Shown: positions 1-8,581 of the stretch, piece by piece | Layout of the letters: every line of letters begins with the position of its first letter | Position numbering within the stretch: position 1 is the first letter of the stretch | Source of the DNA: Micromonospora sp. U21 | GTDB taxonomy: Bacteria > Actinomycetota > Actinomycetes > Mycobacteriales > Micromonosporaceae | Assembly (NCBI RefSeq): GCF_018070045.1 | Contig: NZ_JAGPYK010000015.1 | Location: 1-61,643, forward strand | Direction of reading: 5' to 3' | Length of the DNA stretch: 61,643 nt | Notes under the pieces: model-generated | Databases searched by the model: none | Told to the model about the DNA's origin: nothing | What the model saw: the letters and a program-made list of their open reading frames with translations, nothing else | Position numbers and translations under genes: made by a program

Positions 1-9
1 GTCAGAGGG

Positions 10-1443
10 TCAGAGGATGGGAGGTGGGGAGTAGGTGGCGGCGTTCGGGTGGGCGGTCACGACGGCGGTGATGCGGCGGGTGACCGCTGCGACCTGGGCC
101 GGGGCGGCGCCGACGAAGGCGGTGCGGTCGGCGACGAGGGTGTCGATGTCGGCGCGGGACAGGCCGAGCCGGCCATCCGCCGCGAGCCGGTCGAACAGGT
201 CGTTCTCCGGCGAGCCCTTCTCACGCATGGCCAGCGCCACCGCGACCGCGTGCTCCTTGATCACCTCGTGCGCGACCTCTCGACCGACGCCGCGCCGGAC
301 GGCCGCGACCAGGATCTTCGTGGTGGCCAGGAAGGGCAGGAACCGCTCCAGCTCGCGGTTGATCACCGCGGGGTACGCGCCGAACTCGTCGAGCACGGTG
401 AGGAAGGTCTGGAAGAGCCCGTCGGCGGCGAAGAAGGCGTCCGGCAGGGCCACCCGGCGGACCACCGAGCAGGACACGTCCCCCTCGTTCCACTGGTCAC
501 CGGCAAGCTCGCCGACCATCGACAGGTACCCCCGGATGATCACCGCGAAGCCGTTCACCCGCTCGGAGGAGCGGGTGTTCATCTTGTGCGGCATCGCGCT
601 GGAGCCGACCTGGCCCGGCTTGAAGCCCTCGGTGACCAGCTCCTGGCCGACCATCAGCCGGATCGTGGTGGCCAGCGACGACGGCGCGGCGGCGGTCTGC
701 GCCAGCGCGGCCAGCACGTCGAAGTCCAGCGATCGTGGGTAGACCTGCCCGACGCTGTCCAGCACCCGCGAGAAACCCAGGTGCTCGGCGACCCTGCGCT
801 CCAGCTCCGCCACCTTGTCGGCGTCGCCGTCGAAGAGGTCGAGCTGGTCGGCGGCCGTGCCGACCGGCCCCTTGATCCCGCGCAGCGGGTAACGGGCGAT
901 CAGCTCCTCCAGGCGCTCGTACGCGATGAGCAGTTCCTCCGCTGCCGAGGCGAAGCGCTTACCCAACGTGGTGGCCTGCGCCGCCACGTTGTGCGAACGA
1001 CCGGTCATCACCAGCTCGGAGTGCTCGTGAGCGAGCCAGGCGAGCCGGGCCAGGGTGGCCACCACACGATCCCGGATCAGCTCCAGTGAGGCGCGCACCT
1101 GGAGCTGCTCGACGTTCTCGGTGAGGTCCCGGGAGGTCATCCCCTTGTGCACGTGCTCGAACCCGGCGAGCGCGCTGAACTCCTCGATCCGTGCCTTCAC
1201 GTCGTGCCGCGTGACCCGCTCCCGCTCCGCGATGGAGGCGAGGTCGACCTGGTCGAGCACCCGCTCGTACGCCTCGACCACCCCGTCCGGCACCGGCACG
1301 CCGAGGTCGCGCTGAGCGCGGAGCACGGCGAGCCAGAGCCGTCGCTCCATCCGGACCTTCTCCTCGGGTGACCAGAGGGCGACCAGTTCGGGCGAGGCGT
1401 ACCGGTTGGCGAGCACGTTCGGGATCGTCGTCACGGAGCCCAT
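10..1443 (-). CDS. purB: Adenylosuccinate lyase
   Basis: PurB acts twice in purine synthesis: it cleaves SAICAR to AICAR plus fumarate and adenylosuccinate to AMP plus fumarate, as a cytosolic homotetramer. The fumarase/aspartase signature SSAMPHKMN lies at about residues 282-290, and the N-terminal NVLANRYAS is typical of the family. The 477-residue length is normal. The start is either ATG at 1443 or GTG at 1434 three codons in; a GGGAG sits too close to the ATG but about 10 nt from the GTG, so the shorter form is possible. purD and purA lie further along in the same orientation, giving a dispersed purine group. The function is certain; only the start is open. Confidence 0.95.
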   Translation of the reverse strand: MGSVTTIPNVLANRYASPELVALWSPEEKVRMERRLWLAVLRAQRDLGVPVPDGVVEAYERVLDQVDLASIAERERVTRHDVKARIEEFSALAGFEHVHKGMTSRDLTENVEQLQVRASLELIRDRVVATLARLAWLAHEHSELVMTGRSHNVAAQATTLGKRFASAAEELLIAYERLEELIARYPLRGIKGPVGTAADQLDLFDGDADKVAELERRVAEHLGFSRVLDSVGQVYPRSLDFDVLAALAQTAAAPSSLATTIRLMVGQELVTEGFKPGQVGSSAMPHKMNTRSSERVNGFAVIIRGYLSMVGELAGDQWNEGDVSCSVVRRVALPDAFFAADGLFQTFLTVLDEFGAYPAVINRELERFLPFLATTKILVAAVRRGVGREVAHEVIKEHAVAVALAMREKGSPENDLFDRLAADGRLGLSRADIDTLVADRTAFVGAAPAQVAAVTRRITAVVTAHPNAATYSPPPIL

Positions 1444-1565
1444 TCTCCCGTACCCGGTGCCCACCCCCGGACGGGGCCACCTGCGGACACACCGGGGCCG
1501 GGTCGGCGAGCAGGGCGCCTCCGGCCCCGCCACGGGACCGGTGGGATCACCGGCGGGTGCGGCCG

Positions 1566-2858
1566 TCAGCGCTCCAGGATCGCCGTCACGCCCTGACCCC
1601 CGGCGGCACAGATCGAAATCAGCCCGCGTCCGCTGCCCTTCTCGGCCAGCAGCTTGGCCAGGGTCGCCACGATCCGTCCACCGGTCGCCGCGAACGGGTG
1701 CCCGGCGGCCAGGGAGGAGCCGTTGACGTTCACCCGGTCCCGGTCGATGGCGCCCAGCGGGGCGTCCAGGCCGAGCCGGTCCTTGCAGAACTCCGGTGAC
1801 TCCCAGGCGGCGAGGGTGGCCAGCACCTGCGAGGCGAACGCCTCGTGGATCTCGTAGTAGTCGAAGTCCTGGAGCGTCAGCCCGGCCCGGGCCAGCATCC
1901 GGGGCACGGCGTACGCGGGCGCCATCAACAGCCCCTCGTCGCCGTGCACGAAGTCCACCGCCGCCGTCTCCGACCAGCTGAACCAGGCCAGCACCGGAAG
2001 GTTGTGCGCGCTCGCCCACTCCTCGCTGGCCAGCAGCACGGCGGACGCGCCGTCGGTGAGCGGTGAGGAGTTGCCGGCGGTCATGGTGGCCTGCTCGGCG
2101 TCGGGGCCACGGGTGCCGAAGACCGGCCTGAGTGAGTCGAGCTTCTCCAGACTCGTGTCCGGGCGCAGGTTCTGGTCGCGGGTGAGGCCCAGGTACGGCG
2201 TCATCAGGTCGTCGAAGAAGCCCCGGTCGTACGCGGCGGCCAGCCGCTGATGCGAGCGCAGCGCCAACTCGTCCTGCGAGCGCCGGTCGATGTGCCAGCG
2301 CAGGGCGGTGCGGGCGGCGTGGTCCCCCATGGACAGCCCGGTACGCGGCTCGGCGTTGCGCGGGATCTCCGGCTTGAACGGCTGGAGCGGGCGCAGCTTC
2401 GCGGCGATCTTGAGCCGCTCGCCCAGCGTGCGGGCGGAGTTGAGCCTGAGCAGCGTCCGGCGCATGTCCTCGTTGACCGCCAGCGGCGCGTCGGAGGTGG
2501 TGTCGACGCCACCGGCGATGCCCACGTCCAGCTGCCCGAGGGCGATCTTGTTGGCGACCAGGATCGCCGCCTCCAGGCCGGTGCCACAGGCCTGCTGGAT
2601 GTCGTACGCCGGAGTGTGCGGGTCGAGCCGGGAACCGAGCACGACCTCCCGGGTCAGGTTGAAGTCACGGGAGTGCTTGAGCACCGCCCCGGCCACCACC
2701 TCGCCGACCCGCTGCCCGGCCAGCCCGTACCGGGCGATCAGGCCGTCCAGCGCCGCGCCGAGCAGGTCGGCGTTGGACGCGTCCGCGTAGCGGGAGTTGG
2801 AACGGGCGAAGGGGATCCGGTTGCCCCCGATGACCGCGACCCGCCGAATGCTCTGCAC
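1566..2858 (-). CDS. fadA2: Acetyl-CoA acetyltransferase (thiolase), FadA2-like
   Basis: Thiolase of 430 residues that would cleave 3-ketoacyl-CoA to acetyl-CoA or run the reverse condensation. The nucleophilic Cys is in QQACGTGLEAA (about residue 91). The other catalytic elements are HEAFAS, GHPFAATGGR and the C-terminal CAAGGQG Cys. I chose the GTG at 2858 because AGGAGG stands 6 nt before it; an upstream in-frame ATG at 2876 would put that AGGAGG inside the gene. It diverges from the FabG4-type reductase across a 55-bp promoter region with a perfect palindrome. The same divergent order exists at Rv0243/Rv0242c/Rv0241c in M. tuberculosis, which supports the assignment. Substrate chain length cannot be read from the sequence. 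Confidence 0.9.
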   Translation of the reverse strand: MQSIRRVAVIGGNRIPFARSNSRYADASNADLLGAALDGLIARYGLAGQRVGEVVAGAVLKHSRDFNLTREVVLGSRLDPHTPAYDIQQACGTGLEAAILVANKIALGQLDVGIAGGVDTTSDAPLAVNEDMRRTLLRLNSARTLGERLKIAAKLRPLQPFKPEIPRNAEPRTGLSMGDHAARTALRWHIDRRSQDELALRSHQRLAAAYDRGFFDDLMTPYLGLTRDQNLRPDTSLEKLDSLRPVFGTRGPDAEQATMTAGNSSPLTDGASAVLLASEEWASAHNLPVLAWFSWSETAAVDFVHGDEGLLMAPAYAVPRMLARAGLTLQDFDYYEIHEAFASQVLATLAAWESPEFCKDRLGLDAPLGAIDRDRVNVNGSSLAAGHPFAATGGRIVATLAKLLAEKGSGRGLISICAAGGQGVTAILER

Positions 2859-2889
2859 GATCCGCCTCCTCGACATGTGTTGCTCGAAC

Positions 2890-2905
2890 CCTACTCGCCA
2901 GTAGG
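2890..2905. promoter_or_regulatory. Palindromic operator between thiolase and fabG4
   Basis: CCTACTCGCCAGTAGG is a perfect 6-bp inverted repeat with a 4-nt spacer, inside the divergent promoter region. It matches 13 of 16 bases of a palindrome upstream of the TetR gene at 9220 (site at 9233-9248). The inference is that this TetR controls both promoters; this has not been shown. Confidence 0.6.
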
Positions 2906-2913
2906 CTACGCGC

Positions 2914-4332
2914 ATGACCGACAGGTACGCGAGCTTCGTCCAATCGGCCGCCGGCCGCGCGCTGGTCAAGCGCCTGGGGCTGCCCGACCCGCCGCGACTG
3001 CGCCGACACCATCCCGGCGATCCGCTGCTGCCCGGGCCGGCGCTGCTCGGCGCGGCCACCGGCGGCCGGCTCGCCGAGCCGGTCGCCAGGATCCTGACCA
3101 CCGCCGGGGTCGAGCTGGCCGACCCGACCGCCGCAACCCCCACCGACACCCCGCAGCGGTACGGCGCTCTGCTCTTCGACGCCACCGGGATCACCGACTC
3201 GACCGACCTGCGCCAGCTCTACGACTTCTTCCACCCGCAGGCCCGGGCCGTGCTGCCCAGCGGTCGGGTGATCGTGCTGGGCACCCCACCGCAGGAGTGT
3301 CCGACGCCGCGTGCGGCGACCGCCCAGCGGGCCCTGGAGGGGCTGGTCCGCAGCATCGGCAAGGAGTTCGGCCGAGGCGTCACCGCACAACTCGTCCAGG
3401 TCACCCGCGACGGAAATGCCGCAACGGCCGGTCCCGACCGCTCGCACGGCACGGACGGTCCGGACCACTCGGCCGGCACCCTCACGAGCCTCGCATCGAC
3501 CCTCCGGTTTCTTCTCTCCGGCCGGTCCGCGTACGTCTCGGGGCAGGTGATCCGGATCGGTACCGGCGACGCGAGCGCCCCGGCCGACTGGGACCGCCCT
3601 CTGGACGGGCAGATCGTGCTGGTCACCGGCGCCGCCCGGGGCATCGGTGCCGCGCTGGCCCGGGTGCTCGCCCGCGACGGCGCCCAGGTGCTGGCGCTCG
3701 ACATCCCGGCCGCCGGGGACGCGTTGGCCGCGGTGGCGAACGACATCGGCGGCACCGCCGTCCAGCTCGACCTGACCGCGCCGGACGCGCCGACCCGGCT
3801 CGCCGACCACCTGGCCAGCCGGCACGGCCGGGTCGACGTGGTGGTGCACAACGCCGGCATCACCCGGGACAGGACGCTCGGCCGGATGGACGCCGACCGG
3901 TGGGACCAGGTGATCGACGTCAACCTCTCCAGTCAGGAGCGGATCAACGACGTGCTGCTGGAACGGGAGCTGATCCCGGCCGGCGGGCGGATCGTCGCGG
4001 TCTCCTCGATCGCCGGGATCGCCGGCAACCGGGGCCAGACCAACTACGCCACCAGCAAGGCCGGCGTGATCGGGCTGGTCGACTCGCTCGCCCCGGCCCT
4101 GCACGACCGGGGGATCAGCGTCAACGCGGTGGCCCCCGGCTTCATCGAGACCCGCCTGACCGCGCGCATCCCCCTGGTGGTCCGCGAGGCGGGCCGGCGG
4201 ATGAACAGCCTGGCCCAGGGCGGGCTGCCGGTCGACGTGGCCGAGACGATCGGCTGGCTCGCCTGGCCGGCCAGCGGCGCGGTCACCGGCAACGTGGTCC
4301 GGGTCTGCGGCCAGAGCCTGCTGGGGGCGTGA
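2914..4332 (+). CDS. fabG4: High-molecular-weight 3-oxoacyl-ACP/CoA reductase, FabG4-like
   Basis: A 472-residue SDR that reduces 3-oxoacyl thioesters with NAD(P)H. The C-terminal half (about 225-470) is a complete SDR domain: TGAARGIG cofactor motif near residue 237, HNAGIT, catalytic Ser in VSSIAGIAG, and YATSK near residue 376. The N-terminal 220 residues form a second, degenerate Rossmann-like half without the glycine motif. That two-domain build is the hallmark of FabG4 (Rv0242c) and separates it from ordinary 250-residue FabG. Its stop overlaps the start of the MaoC gene by one base (TGATG), so the two are translationally coupled. With the divergent thiolase it could form a reductase-dehydratase-thiolase set for fatty acid turnover. 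Confidence 0.9.
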   Translation: MTDRYASFVQSAAGRALVKRLGLPDPPRLRRHHPGDPLLPGPALLGAATGGRLAEPVARILTTAGVELADPTAATPTDTPQRYGALLFDATGITDSTDLRQLYDFFHPQARAVLPSGRVIVLGTPPQECPTPRAATAQRALEGLVRSIGKEFGRGVTAQLVQVTRDGNAATAGPDRSHGTDGPDHSAGTLTSLASTLRFLLSGRSAYVSGQVIRIGTGDASAPADWDRPLDGQIVLVTGAARGIGAALARVLARDGAQVLALDIPAAGDALAAVANDIGGTAVQLDLTAPDAPTRLADHLASRHGRVDVVVHNAGITRDRTLGRMDADRWDQVIDVNLSSQERINDVLLERELIPAGGRIVAVSSIAGIAGNRGQTNYATSKAGVIGLVDSLAPALHDRGISVNAVAPGFIETRLTARIPLVVREAGRRMNSLAQGGLPVDVAETIGWLAWPASGAVTGNVVRVCGQSLLGA

Positions 4333-5210
4333 TGGGTGACGCGGACGACCGGCCGGTCCGGGCCACCGTCGAACTGCCCCGGCTGCCGGCCACCGGCCCG
4401 CTGTACCGTCGGGCGCTGCGGGGCGCGCTGCCCGGTGGCCGACGCGACCGGACGGTGCCGGCCGTCGCGCTGACCGTCGCCGGCGTCCAGGTCGACCGGG
4501 CACATCTCGCCGACTACGACCGGGTCTGCGGGTTCCCGCTGGCCGAGCGGCTGCCGGTGACGTACCCGCACGTGCTGGGCTTCCCGCTGGCGCTGCGGCT
4601 GATGACCGCGCCGGAGTTCCCGTTCCCGGTGACCGGGCTGGTGCACGTGGCGAACCGGATCACGACGCACCGCCCGGTGCTCGCCGGTGAGCTGCTCGAC
4701 TTCACCGCGTACGCCGAGCACCTGCGCCCGCACGAGCGGGGTCGGCAGCTCGACGTGGTGCTGGTCGCCTCGTCCGGCGGGACGGAGGTCTGGCGCGGCG
4801 TCGCCACGTACCTCAGCCGGGAGCGCGGCGACGGCGGCGGTGCCCGGCGCGACCGGGGTGACCGGCCCGCGACGCCGGCCAGCATCGCCCACTGGCGGGT
4901 CGGCACCCGCGTCGGCACCGACTACGCCCGGGTCTCCGGCGACCACAACCCGATCCACACCTCCCGGCTGGGCGCCCGGCTCTTCGGCTTTCCCCGGCCG
5001 ATCGCGCACGGCATGTGGACCAAGGCACGCTGCCTGGCCGCGCTGGACAACCGGCTGCCGGACGCCGGCACCGTCGAGGTGGCGTTCAAGCTGCCGGTGG
5101 CGCTGCCCGGCATGATCGGCTTCTCCGCCGCCAGGGCCGACGACGGCTGGGACTTCGCCCTGCACGATCCCCGCACCGGTCGACCTCATCTCGCCGGCAC
5201 CGTGCGCTGA
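4332..5210 (+). CDS. htdX: MaoC-type (R)-3-hydroxyacyl thioester dehydratase, HtdX-like
   Basis: A 292-residue double hot-dog protein that would dehydrate (R)-3-hydroxyacyl thioesters to enoyl thioesters, or hydrate them in reverse. The C-terminal half carries the hydratase-2 motif: YARVSGDHNPIH followed by GFPRPIAHGMW (about residues 195-225), with catalytic Asp and His. The N-terminal half is the degenerate hot-dog typical of actinobacterial two-domain MaoC proteins. It overlaps the reductase gene by one base and is the second gene of that operon. The Rv0241c/HtdX counterpart has the same position and size class. Direction (synthesis or degradation) is not decided by sequence; the nearby acyl-CoA dehydrogenase and SCP2 genes favour a CoA-linked role. 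Confidence 0.85.
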   Translation: MGDADDRPVRATVELPRLPATGPLYRRALRGALPGGRRDRTVPAVALTVAGVQVDRAHLADYDRVCGFPLAERLPVTYPHVLGFPLALRLMTAPEFPFPVTGLVHVANRITTHRPVLAGELLDFTAYAEHLRPHERGRQLDVVLVASSGGTEVWRGVATYLSRERGDGGGARRDRGDRPATPASIAHWRVGTRVGTDYARVSGDHNPIHTSRLGARLFGFPRPIAHGMWTKARCLAALDNRLPDAGTVEVAFKLPVALPGMIGFSAARADDGWDFALHDPRTGRPHLAGTVR

Positions 5211-5281
5211 CCGGGCGGGTCGGGCGGCGCAATGTCGCCGAAGCGCCGCCGCCCGCCGACCGGCCGCCGAGCATTGGGGGC

Positions 5282-5905
5282 ATGGACGCCCTGCTCGACC
5301 TGCTCCGGGGGACGGTCACCTCACCGTGGGTGTACCTGGTGATCTTCGGGCTCACCGCGGTCGACGCGTTCTTCCCCGCGGTGCCGGGCGAGGCGGCGGT
5401 GATCACCGCGGCGGTGCTCGCCGCCGACGGCGGCCACCCCAACCTGGTCGCGGTGATCGCCGCCGCCGCGTTCGGCGCGCTGGTCGGCGACCACGTCTCG
5501 TACGCCATCGGGCGGGGCGGCGGCGCCTCCCGGCTGGCTCACCTGCCCGCCGGCAGCCGTCGGCGGGCCAGCTCCGACTGGGCGCGGCGCGCGGTGGACC
5601 GGCGCGGCGGGCTGATCCTCACCACCTCCCGGTACCTGCCGGGTGGCCGGACCGCGGTCACCCTGACCATGGGCGCGGTGCGCTACCCACGCCGGTCGTT
5701 CCTGCTCTACGACAGCATTGCGACGATCACCTGGGCGCTGTACAGCGGTCTGCTCGGCTACTTCGGCGGGCTGGCCTTCGAACGCGATCCGGTGCGGGGC
5801 ATCCTCGCCGGTGTGGGGCTCTCGGTGATCGTCACGTTCGGCATCGAGGGCGTCCGTCGGCTGCGCCAGCGCCGGGCCCACCGCAGCGCCGCCGTCCGCC
5901 ACTGA
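5282..5905 (+). CDS. DedA family membrane protein (copy 1)
   Basis: Integral membrane protein of 207 residues in the DedA/SNARE-associated family. Known members support lipid-carrier flipping and envelope or proton-motive-force homeostasis. Visible motifs are the re-entrant loop FFPAVPGEAAVITAA, then GDHVSYAIGR, and SRYLPGGRTAVTLTMGA with the conserved Arg. It is a clear paralogue of the gene at 7916: more than half the residues match by eye, and even the bases before the start agree (GCATTGGG just upstream of each ATG). The pair flanks a two-component system, which suggests a local duplication and perhaps an envelope-sensing unit. The ATG at 5282 gives the usual DedA length. Confidence 0.85.
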   Translation: MDALLDLLRGTVTSPWVYLVIFGLTAVDAFFPAVPGEAAVITAAVLAADGGHPNLVAVIAAAAFGALVGDHVSYAIGRGGGASRLAHLPAGSRRRASSDWARRAVDRRGGLILTTSRYLPGGRTAVTLTMGAVRYPRRSFLLYDSIATITWALYSGLLGYFGGLAFERDPVRGILAGVGLSVIVTFGIEGVRRLRQRRAHRSAAVRH

Positions 5906-5942
5906 CCGGCCCGGCACCTTCAGCCCGCTAAGCCGGCCGCGG

Positions 5943-6597
5943 TCACCCGTCGAGCAGGTCGGCGTCGTGCACCAGGATCGCCAGTTGCACCCGGTTGCCC
6001 GCCTGAAGCTTCGCCAGCGCCCGACTGACGTGCGCCTTCACGGTGGCCTCGCTCATCGTCAGCCGCCGGGCGATCTCCGCGTTGGCGTGCCCGCGCGCCA
6101 CCTCCCGGACGATCTCCAGTTCCCGCGTGGTGAGCCGGGCGAGCCGCTGGCGGGCCGCGTCCCGGCGGGCCGGACCACGTTCGGCGAACGAGCTGATCAG
6201 TCGCCGGGTCACCGTCGGGGCGAGCATCGCGTTCCCGGCGGCCACCGTGCGGACGGCCGCGGCCAGCTCCCGGGGCGGGGTGTCCTTGAGCAGGAAGCCC
6301 ACCGCTCCGGCCCGCAGCGCCCGGTGCACGTACTCGTCGAGGTCGAAGGTCGAAGGTCGTCAGCATGATCACCTTGGGGCCGGCGGCGACCACCTCGGGT
6401 GCGGCGGTGAGCCCGTCGACGCCCGGCATCCGTACGTCGAGCAGCAGCACGTCGGGGCGTAGCCGGTGAGCCTGCTCCACCGCGCCGGCGCCGTCCGCCG
6501 CCTCGCCCACCACCACGATGTCCGGCGCCGCCTCCAGGATGAGCCGCAGCCCGGCGCGGACCAGTTGCTCGTCGTCGACCACCACCACCCGGATCAC
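5943..6597 (-). pseudogene. NarL/LuxR-type response regulator, frameshifted by a 7-bp duplication
   Basis: The receiver domain starts at GTG 6597 (VIRVVVVDDEQLVRAG, phospho-acceptor in LLLDVRMPG), and its start overlaps the sensor kinase stop by 4 bp. The reading frame breaks after VIMLTTFD. The rest of the receiver and the LuxR HTH (LTTRELEIVREVARG, SEATVKAHVSRALAKL) continue in another frame to the stop at 5943. The break coincides with a perfect 7-bp tandem duplication, GGTCGAA twice at 6341-6354. Removing one copy restores TTFDLDEYVHRALRAG and a normal 215-residue protein. Either the regulator is inactivated, the repeat switches reversibly, or the assembly has an indel here. All domains are otherwise well preserved, so any loss is recent. 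Confidence 0.8.
6341..6354. repeat. 7-bp tandem duplication that breaks the response regulator
   Basis: GGTCGAA occurs twice in direct succession. The second copy adds 7 bp to the coding frame, and removing it rebuilds the conserved receiver sequence. Short perfect duplications of this kind arise by strand slippage and can revert. Confidence 0.85.
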
Positions 6598-7766
6598 ACC
6601 GCACCCGCCACCGGGAGCAGGGCGCGGACCAGGAACCCGCCGTCCACGGGTGCCGCCTCCAGCCGGCCGCCGAGCAGCTCCACCCTCTCGCGCAGGCCGA
6701 GCAGCCCGTGCCCGGCACCGGGCAGGGCCAACCCGCCCGTGGACGGGCCGTTGCGGACCACCACCTCCAACCCGCCGGGCAGGTAGCACAGGCAGACCGT
6801 GGTTTCGGCGTCGGCGGCGTGCTTGCGCACGTTGGTCAGCGCCTCCCGCACCACCCGGTACGCGGTGCGTTCCACGGTCGCCGGCAGCGTCGCCGCCACA
6901 CCCTCGTCCCGCCGGGACACCCGCAGCCCGGCGGCGCGGGACTCCCCGATCAGCTCGTCCAAGGCGTCGAGCGCCCGCTCCGGCGCCCCGGCCGGGCCGG
7001 CCTGCCGCAGCACGCCCAGCACCTCGCGCAGGTCGGTGAGCGCCTGCCGACCGGTCTCGCGGATCAGCGCGGCAGCCTCGACGGTCTCCGGGTCGGCGGT
7101 GGTCACCTCCAGCGCCCCGGCATGCACCACCATCAGCGACACCCGGTGCGCCACCACGTCGTGCATCTCCCGGGCGATCCGGGTCCGTTCCTCGGCCCGG
7201 ACCCGGTCGGCACGGGCCTCCTGCTCGCGCTCCAGCCGCTCGGCCCGGTCCCGCAGGGCGGCGAGCGTGTCCCGACGGGCCCGCACCCAGAGGCCGACGA
7301 CCAGGGGAAGCCCGACCAGGCAGGCGGTCAGCAGCAGCACGTTGCCGAAGGTGGCGGTGGTGATTCGACGTACACCGCCCACTGCCAGCCCGACCAGCAC
7401 GCCACCGGTCAGCACCAGGGCGACCCCGACGAGGTAACCGGCGAGCCGGCGGCCACGCAGCCGCAGGCCCGCCTGGTACGAGGCGACCACCCCGGGTGCC
7501 GCGGCGGCGAGCACCAACCAGCTGACCGCGGCGGCCAGGAACAGCGGCCAACGGCGGGTCCGAACCACGACGGCGGCCCAACCCGAGGCCAGGGCCACGA
7601 GCGACGCGACAACCCCCGGCAACGGCGAGCGGACGCCGATCGCACCGGTCGCACTGGCCTGGACGGCGGCGGCGACCACGACGGCGAGCAGCAGCGGGGC
7701 GTACCGCTCGACGACCCGCCGCAGCACGACGGCGCGGGAAACCACGCAGCGAGCGTAGGGCTTCAC
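6594..7766 (-). CDS. NarL-type sensor histidine kinase
   Basis: Membrane sensor kinase of 390 residues. The N-terminal half holds about five hydrophobic segments with short loops, so the signal is probably sensed in or at the membrane. A coiled linker (AALRDRAERLEREQEARADR) leads to the HisKA_3 dimerisation segment with the phospho-accepting His in REMHDVVAHR (about residue 200). A HATPase_c domain follows, with EALTNVRKHA and GHGLLGLRERVELLGG. The gene overlaps the response regulator by 4 bp. That regulator is frameshifted in this sequence, so the kinase may currently lack its partner. The GTG at 7766 has a weak RBS; a second in-frame GTG lies at about 7745. Confidence 0.88.
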   Translation of the reverse strand: MKPYARCVVSRAVVLRRVVERYAPLLLAVVVAAAVQASATGAIGVRSPLPGVVASLVALASGWAAVVVRTRRWPLFLAAAVSWLVLAAAAPGVVASYQAGLRLRGRRLAGYLVGVALVLTGGVLVGLAVGGVRRITTATFGNVLLLTACLVGLPLVVGLWVRARRDTLAALRDRAERLEREQEARADRVRAEERTRIAREMHDVVAHRVSLMVVHAGALEVTTADPETVEAAALIRETGRQALTDLREVLGVLRQAGPAGAPERALDALDELIGESRAAGLRVSRRDEGVAATLPATVERTAYRVVREALTNVRKHAADAETTVCLCYLPGGLEVVVRNGPSTGGLALPGAGHGLLGLRERVELLGGRLEAAPVDGGFLVRALLPVAGAV

Positions 7767-7915
7767 CGGGGAACCGGGCCTTCCACGCCCGACAGACCCG
7801 GGTGCGGTGGGGGAAGACCCCTACCCGCCGTCCGGGCCGGGCGCTACCTAAGTCGTGTCGCCCGGGTGACCACTGGCCGATGGCGGCGGCCGATGGCGGC
7901 ACCAGCATTGGGATC

Positions 7916-8560
7916 ATGGACCTGCTCGACCTGCTGCACCAGACGATGTCCTCGCCGTGGGTGTACCTGGCGATCTTCGCGATCGCGGTGCTCGACGGCT
8001 TCTTCCCGGTGGTACCGAGCGAGACCGCGGTGATCACCGCCGGGGTGTTCGCGGCCTCCGGCGCGCCGTACCTTCCCGCGGTGATCCTGGTGGCCGCCGT
8101 CGGGGCTCTCGTCGGCGACCACATCTCGTACGCCATCGGGCGGAGCGGTGGCACCCGGTTGCTCGACCGGCTCCCGCCAGACGGCCGGCGGTGGGCCGCC
8201 GTCGAACGGGCCCGCCGGGGAATCGCCGACCGGGGCGGCCTGATCCTCACCGTGGCCCGCTACGTGCCGGGTGGCCGAACCGCGGTCACCCTCACCATGG
8301 GAGCCGTCCACTATCCCCGTCGACGCTTCCTCGCCTTCGACGCGCTCGCCGCCGGCTCGTGGGGGCTCTACTCGGCGCTGGTCGGCTACCTCGGCGGGTT
8401 GGCCTTCGAACAGGACCCGCTGCGCGGCCTGCTGCTCGGCCTCGGCCTCGCGCTGACGGTGACCATGATCGTCGAGGTGGTCCGCTGGCTCGGCCGGCGC
8501 CGCCGCTCGATGCGGCCGGCGCCGAGGACCGGTCCGGTGAGCCGGACACCGGCACGATGA
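7916..8560 (+). CDS. DedA family membrane protein (copy 2)
   Basis: A 214-residue DedA protein paralogous to the gene at 5282. The re-entrant loop is FFPVVPSETAVITAGV, followed by GDHISYAIGRSGG and ARYVPGGRTAVTLTMGA. The C-terminal tail is Arg-rich and cytosolic. It diverges from the sensor kinase, so the order is DedA1, response regulator, kinase, DedA2, with the two-component genes on the opposite strand between the paralogues. Known DedA proteins act in membrane lipid recycling and pH or antimicrobial tolerance; a link to the kinase is inferred from position only. It ends about 20 bp from the convergent TetR gene. Confidence 0.85.
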   Translation: MDLLDLLHQTMSSPWVYLAIFAIAVLDGFFPVVPSETAVITAGVFAASGAPYLPAVILVAAVGALVGDHISYAIGRSGGTRLLDRLPPDGRRWAAVERARRGIADRGGLILTVARYVPGGRTAVTLTMGAVHYPRRRFLAFDALAAGSWGLYSALVGYLGGLAFEQDPLRGLLLGLGLALTVTMIVEVVRWLGRRRRSMRPAPRTGPVSRTPAR

Positions 8561-8581
8561 CGGCGAGGTCCGGTCGGGGCG

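Noticed and set aside
2665..4503. 612-codon antisense frame over the fabG4 and thiolase promoters
   Set aside because: It runs through the divergent promoter region and two well-identified genes, and its composition is Arg/Gly/Pro noise.
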